Positions 61,782 through 64,000 of a stretch of DNA of 64,000 bases are shown one piece after another. Origin of the DNA: JAVVHH01 sp965199585 (GTDB lineage: Bacteria > Pseudomonadota > Alphaproteobacteria > Acetobacterales > Acetobacteraceae); assembly GCA_965199585.1 (NCBI GenBank), contig CBDASI010000002.1, forward strand, positions 1,240,001 through 1,304,000, given 5' to 3'. A program made the translations under genes and the position numbers. The notes beneath the pieces were generated by a model. It was not told the DNA's origin. It saw only the letters and a list, made by a program, of their open reading frames with translations, and did no database searches. Within the stretch, counting starts at the first letter, position 1. The number at the start of each line of letters is the position of its first letter.

Positions 61782-62447
61782 CTAGAACGCCACCGTCACC
61801 CCGTTCTGGTCCACCAGCGTTCCGGTCCGCCCCACCTCCAGCCCCGCGATCACCTGGAGCAACCGCGCCGCCGCCGCCGCCGGGCTGACCACGTCCAAAC
61901 CGTTCTTCGCGAACGGCCCCGACAGCCCGGTATCCACCGTCCCCGGATGCAGCGCCACGCACGACGCCAGCGGCCGCGTCCGCGCCAGCTCGATCGCCGC
62001 CGTCCGCACCAACTGGTTCAGCGCCGCCTTCGACGCCCGATACGCGTACCAGCCCCCCAGCCGATTGTCCGAGATGCTGCCCACCCGCGCCGACAGCGTC
62101 GCGAACACCGCCCGCTCGTCCCGCGCCAGCTGCGGCAGGAAGTGCTTCATCAGCAGCGCCGGCCCCGTCGCGTTCAGCGCGAAGGATCGCGCCAGATGCG
62201 CCGGGTCGAGCTGCCGGAGGCTTTTCTCCGGCTGGAATTCGGCGTCGTGCAAGAACCCGGTCGCGTCGATCACCAGCGTCAGCCCCGGCCCGCACGCCGC
62301 CGCGGCAGCCGCGATGCTGCCCTCGTCCAGCAGGTCCAGCCGCGGCGTGGTCGCCCGGCCCAAGAGCACCGTCCCCGGCCCCATCGCCGCAGCCAGCGCC
62401 GCGCCGATCCCGCCGGTCGGCCCGATCAGGACCTGGGTGGCCGTCAA
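61782..62447 (-). CDS. Short-chain dehydrogenase/reductase family protein
   Basis: The 221-residue SDR has an N-terminal cofactor loop VLIGPTGGIGAALAAAMG (TGxxxGIG-like, shortened). The catalytic Ser falls in ATLSARVGSISDN and the Tyr/Lys pair in WYAYRASKAALNQLVRTAAI, followed by VALHPGTVDTGLSGPF. These match the CsgA/C-factor-like branch. The TTG start at 62447 overlaps the hemB stop (TTGA). The longer open frame upstream is antisense to nothing real but lies inside hemB. The substrate is unknown. Confidence 0.85.
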   Translation of the reverse strand: MTATQVLIGPTGGIGAALAAAMGPGTVLLGRATTPRLDLLDEGSIAAAAAACGPGLTLVIDATGFLHDAEFQPEKSLRQLDPAHLARSFALNATGPALLMKHFLPQLARDERAVFATLSARVGSISDNRLGGWYAYRASKAALNQLVRTAAIELARTRPLASCVALHPGTVDTGLSGPFAKNGLDVVSPAAAAARLLQVIAGLEVGRTGTLVDQNGVTVAF

Positions 62448-63451
62448 AACCCTTCGCGCAGCACCTGGCGAGCGAAGTAGCTCAGGATCAGATCCGCCCC
62501 CGCCCGCTTGAACGCCCCCAGCGCCTCCCGGATCGCCCGCGGCTCGTCGATCGCCCCCGCCAGCCCGGCGAACCGGATCATCGCGTATTCCCCGCTCGTC
62601 TGGTACACGCCCAGCGGCAGCTTGGTCCGCGCCCGGATCTGCGACAGCACGTCGAGATACGGCATCCCGGGCTTGACCATCAGCATGTCGGCGCCCTCCG
62701 CCTCGTCGTTCTCCGACTCCCGCAGCGCCTCGCGCCCGTTCATCGGGTCCATCTGGTATCCCTTGCGATCCCCGATCAGGTCGCATCCCGCCGCCGCCCG
62801 GAACGGCCCGTAGAACGCCGATGCGAATTTCGTCGAATACGACATGATCGGCAGTTCCTCGAACCCGGCCCGGTCCAGCGCCGCCCGCATCGCCGCGATC
62901 TGCCCGTCCATCATCGCCGACGGCGCCACCATGTCGGCGCCCGCCTCGGCCGCCACCACCGCTTGCCGCGCCAGGTTCTCGACCGTCCGGTCGTTGTGCA
63001 CGTGCCCATCCTCGGCCAGCACGCCGCAATGGCCGTGATCGGTATACTCGCAGAAGCAATTATCGGTGATCACCACCAGCTCCGGCGCCGCATTCTTCGC
63101 CGCCCGCGTCATCCGCGCCATCAACCCGGTTGACGACATCGTGTCGCTGCCGCTGGCGTCCTTGGTCGCCGCCACGCCGAAGAGCATCAGCGACCGCACG
63201 CCATCCCGCGCGATGGCCTCGACCTCGCGCTCGAGTGACTTCAGCGGCACCCGCGATACCCCTGGCATCGCGTCGATCGGAATGGCATCTTCGCTCGTCT
63301 CGTCGACGAAGATCGGCAGGATCAGGTCGGTGGCGACGACCGTGTTCTCTCGCACCAGACTGCGCAACGCCTCGGTTCGCCGCAGCCGTCGCAGCCGGGT
63401 CGGGCCCGAGGTGATCGAGAGTGCGTTCGAACCCAGATCGACGTGCTTCAT
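62444..63451 (-). CDS. hemB: Delta-aminolevulinic acid dehydratase (porphobilinogen synthase)
   Basis: The 335-residue HemB has the substrate Schiff-base lysines in SYSTKFASAFYGPFR and LMVKPGMPYLDVLSQI. NCFCEYTDHGHCGVLAEDG is the metal-binding segment with three cysteines, and YQMDPMNGREALRE is conserved. It joins two aminolevulinate molecules in heme synthesis. Heme is needed by the nearby cytochrome c and by SdhC, although a regulatory link is only a guess. Length is typical. Confidence 0.97.
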   Translation of the reverse strand: MKHVDLGSNALSITSGPTRLRRLRRTEALRSLVRENTVVATDLILPIFVDETSEDAIPIDAMPGVSRVPLKSLEREVEAIARDGVRSLMLFGVAATKDASGSDTMSSTGLMARMTRAAKNAAPELVVITDNCFCEYTDHGHCGVLAEDGHVHNDRTVENLARQAVVAAEAGADMVAPSAMMDGQIAAMRAALDRAGFEELPIMSYSTKFASAFYGPFRAAAGCDLIGDRKGYQMDPMNGREALRESENDEAEGADMLMVKPGMPYLDVLSQIRARTKLPLGVYQTSGEYAMIRFAGLAGAIDEPRAIREALGAFKRAGADLILSYFARQVLREGF

Positions 63452-63525
63452 GGCGGCGGAACTCCCAGCTCGAGGTGATCTAGCACGGCTTGCCGTCGCA
63501 GTCGCAGGTTGCGAGTATCGTCCGG

Positions 63526-64000
63526 ATGCAGAACAAGCCCGACACGGACGCCTTCCTCGCCGATCTTCACGCCCTGCGCCAGATCGGCACCTTCCGGACC
63601 GGAGTCCATCGTCCGACCTACTCCGCCGAAGACATGCAGAGCCGGCATTGGCTCATGCGCCGCATGCAGGAAGCCGGGCTCGACCCGGTGATGGACGGGA
63701 TCGGCAACGTCCTCGGCCGCACCTCGGCCGCCGGACCGATCCTGCTGGCGGGCAGCCATATCGAGAGCCAGAACGAGGCCGGCTGGCTCGACGGCGCGCT
63801 GGGCGTCGTCTCAGCCGTGCATCTCGCCCGCGCCGGCCTGGCCGTCGACGCCGTCGCGTTCGCCGACGAGGAGGGCCATTACGGCTCCTTCATCGGCTCC
63901 CGCTCCTTCACCGGCCTGCTCGAAGACAGCGAGATCGACCAGCTCAAGAACCGCTATCACGGCAAGCCGCTGCGCCAGGCGCTATCCGAGGCCGGTCTGG
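63526..64000 (+). CDS. M20-type amidohydrolase (allantoate/N-carbamoyl amino acid hydrolase), 5' part
   Basis: Only the first 158 codons are in the window. They read LHALRQIGTFRTGVHRPTYS, GSHIESQNEAGWLDGALGVV and VAFADEEGHYGSFIGSRSFT. The His of GSHIES, the Asp of LDGALG and the paired Glu of EEGHYG are the metal and catalytic residues of the AllC/HyuC family. It hydrolyses the amide of allantoate, ureidoglycine or N-carbamoyl amino acids. The gene starts 74 bases from divergent hemB. Confidence 0.9.
   Translation, partial: MQNKPDTDAFLADLHALRQIGTFRTGVHRPTYSAEDMQSRHWLMRRMQEAGLDPVMDGIGNVLGRTSAAGPILLAGSHIESQNEAGWLDGALGVVSAVHLARAGLAVDAVAFADEEGHYGSFIGSRSFTGLLEDSEIDQLKNRYHGKPLRQALSEAGL

Noticed and set aside
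60192..62480. 762-codon plus-strand open frame
   Set aside because: It lies opposite soxD, soxC and the SDR gene, is Arg/Pro-rich without any domain, and is a typical antisense shadow in GC-rich DNA.

Overview
The window is GC-rich chromosomal DNA, with G or C at most codon third positions and frequent GTG/TTG starts. It most likely comes from an alphaproteobacterium of the Rhodospirillales/Acetobacteraceae type. The pointers are hopanoid genes (hpnA, hpnL, hpnN), an exact GTTC-N7-GTTC LexA box between uvrA and ssb, the alphaproteobacterial mdh-sucA-sucB-lpd gene order (here without sucCD), DUF6894 and DUF3309-like small proteins, and a periplasmic SoxCD-type sulfite dehydrogenase. The assignment is by gene content only; no 16S rRNA or ribosomal protein is present.

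Layout. 0-11 kb: a divergent hpnA/hpnL pair with a flavin amine oxidase, a cupin, a Tat-exported sulfatase, tRNA-Gly, a TonB-like protein, tRNA-Trp-secE-nusG (the usual rplK does not follow), a GIY-YIG protein, a REP-like element, priA, DUF484 and xerC. 11-25 kb: an almost entirely minus-strand metabolic block of pdxJ, osmC-like, lpd, sucB, sucA (apparently frameshifted), mdh and zapE, then a 2OG-Fe(II) oxygenase and a phosphatase, then sdhB, sdhA, sdhD and sdhC. This is much of the oxidative TCA branch: the 2-oxoglutarate dehydrogenase E1, E2 and E3 subunits, succinate dehydrogenase and malate dehydrogenase. 25-47.8 kb: hpnN (hopanoid RND transporter), a HAD dehalogenase, a periplasmic binding protein, a quinone oxidoreductase, a coiled-coil protein, divergent uvrA/ssb, a large Ig-like plus DUF5648 surface protein, two exported alpha/beta hydrolases, an epoxide hydrolase, a DMT transporter, a two-domain VOC protein, then gyrA-coaD-cyclophilin and tRNA-Lys.

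47.8-51 kb is an accessory patch just downstream of tRNA-Lys. It holds very small genes, two paralogous putative lipoproteins, apparent C-terminal gene fragments, AT-richer DNA, and two separated sequences that copy the anticodon arm and the 3' end of tRNA-Lys. I read it as the scar of an integrated element that has lost its integrase. 51-56 kb returns to ordinary genes: a Nei-type glycosylase, a monooxygenase-like protein, a serine hydrolase, an enoyl-CoA hydratase, an ABC ATPase and a GNAT protein. 56-59.3 kb is a second accessory patch: a membrane protein, an exported protein, a REP-associated tyrosine transposase (RAYT) stopped by an in-frame TAG and flanked by two copies of a 22-bp REP sequence, a decapitated gene fragment and a PEP-CTERM protein. 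59.3-64 kb: a hypothetical protein, soxD/soxC-like sulfite dehydrogenase genes, a short-chain dehydrogenase, hemB, and the start of an M20-type amidohydrolase.

I did not find a convincing new defence or biosynthetic system. The most informative unexplained structures are the split tRNA-Lys scar, the REP/RAYT locus with its single nonsense codon, the one-base sucA frameshift, and the perfect 14-bp hairpin between sucA and sucB. There is no CRISPR array, no rRNA and no complete insertion sequence.
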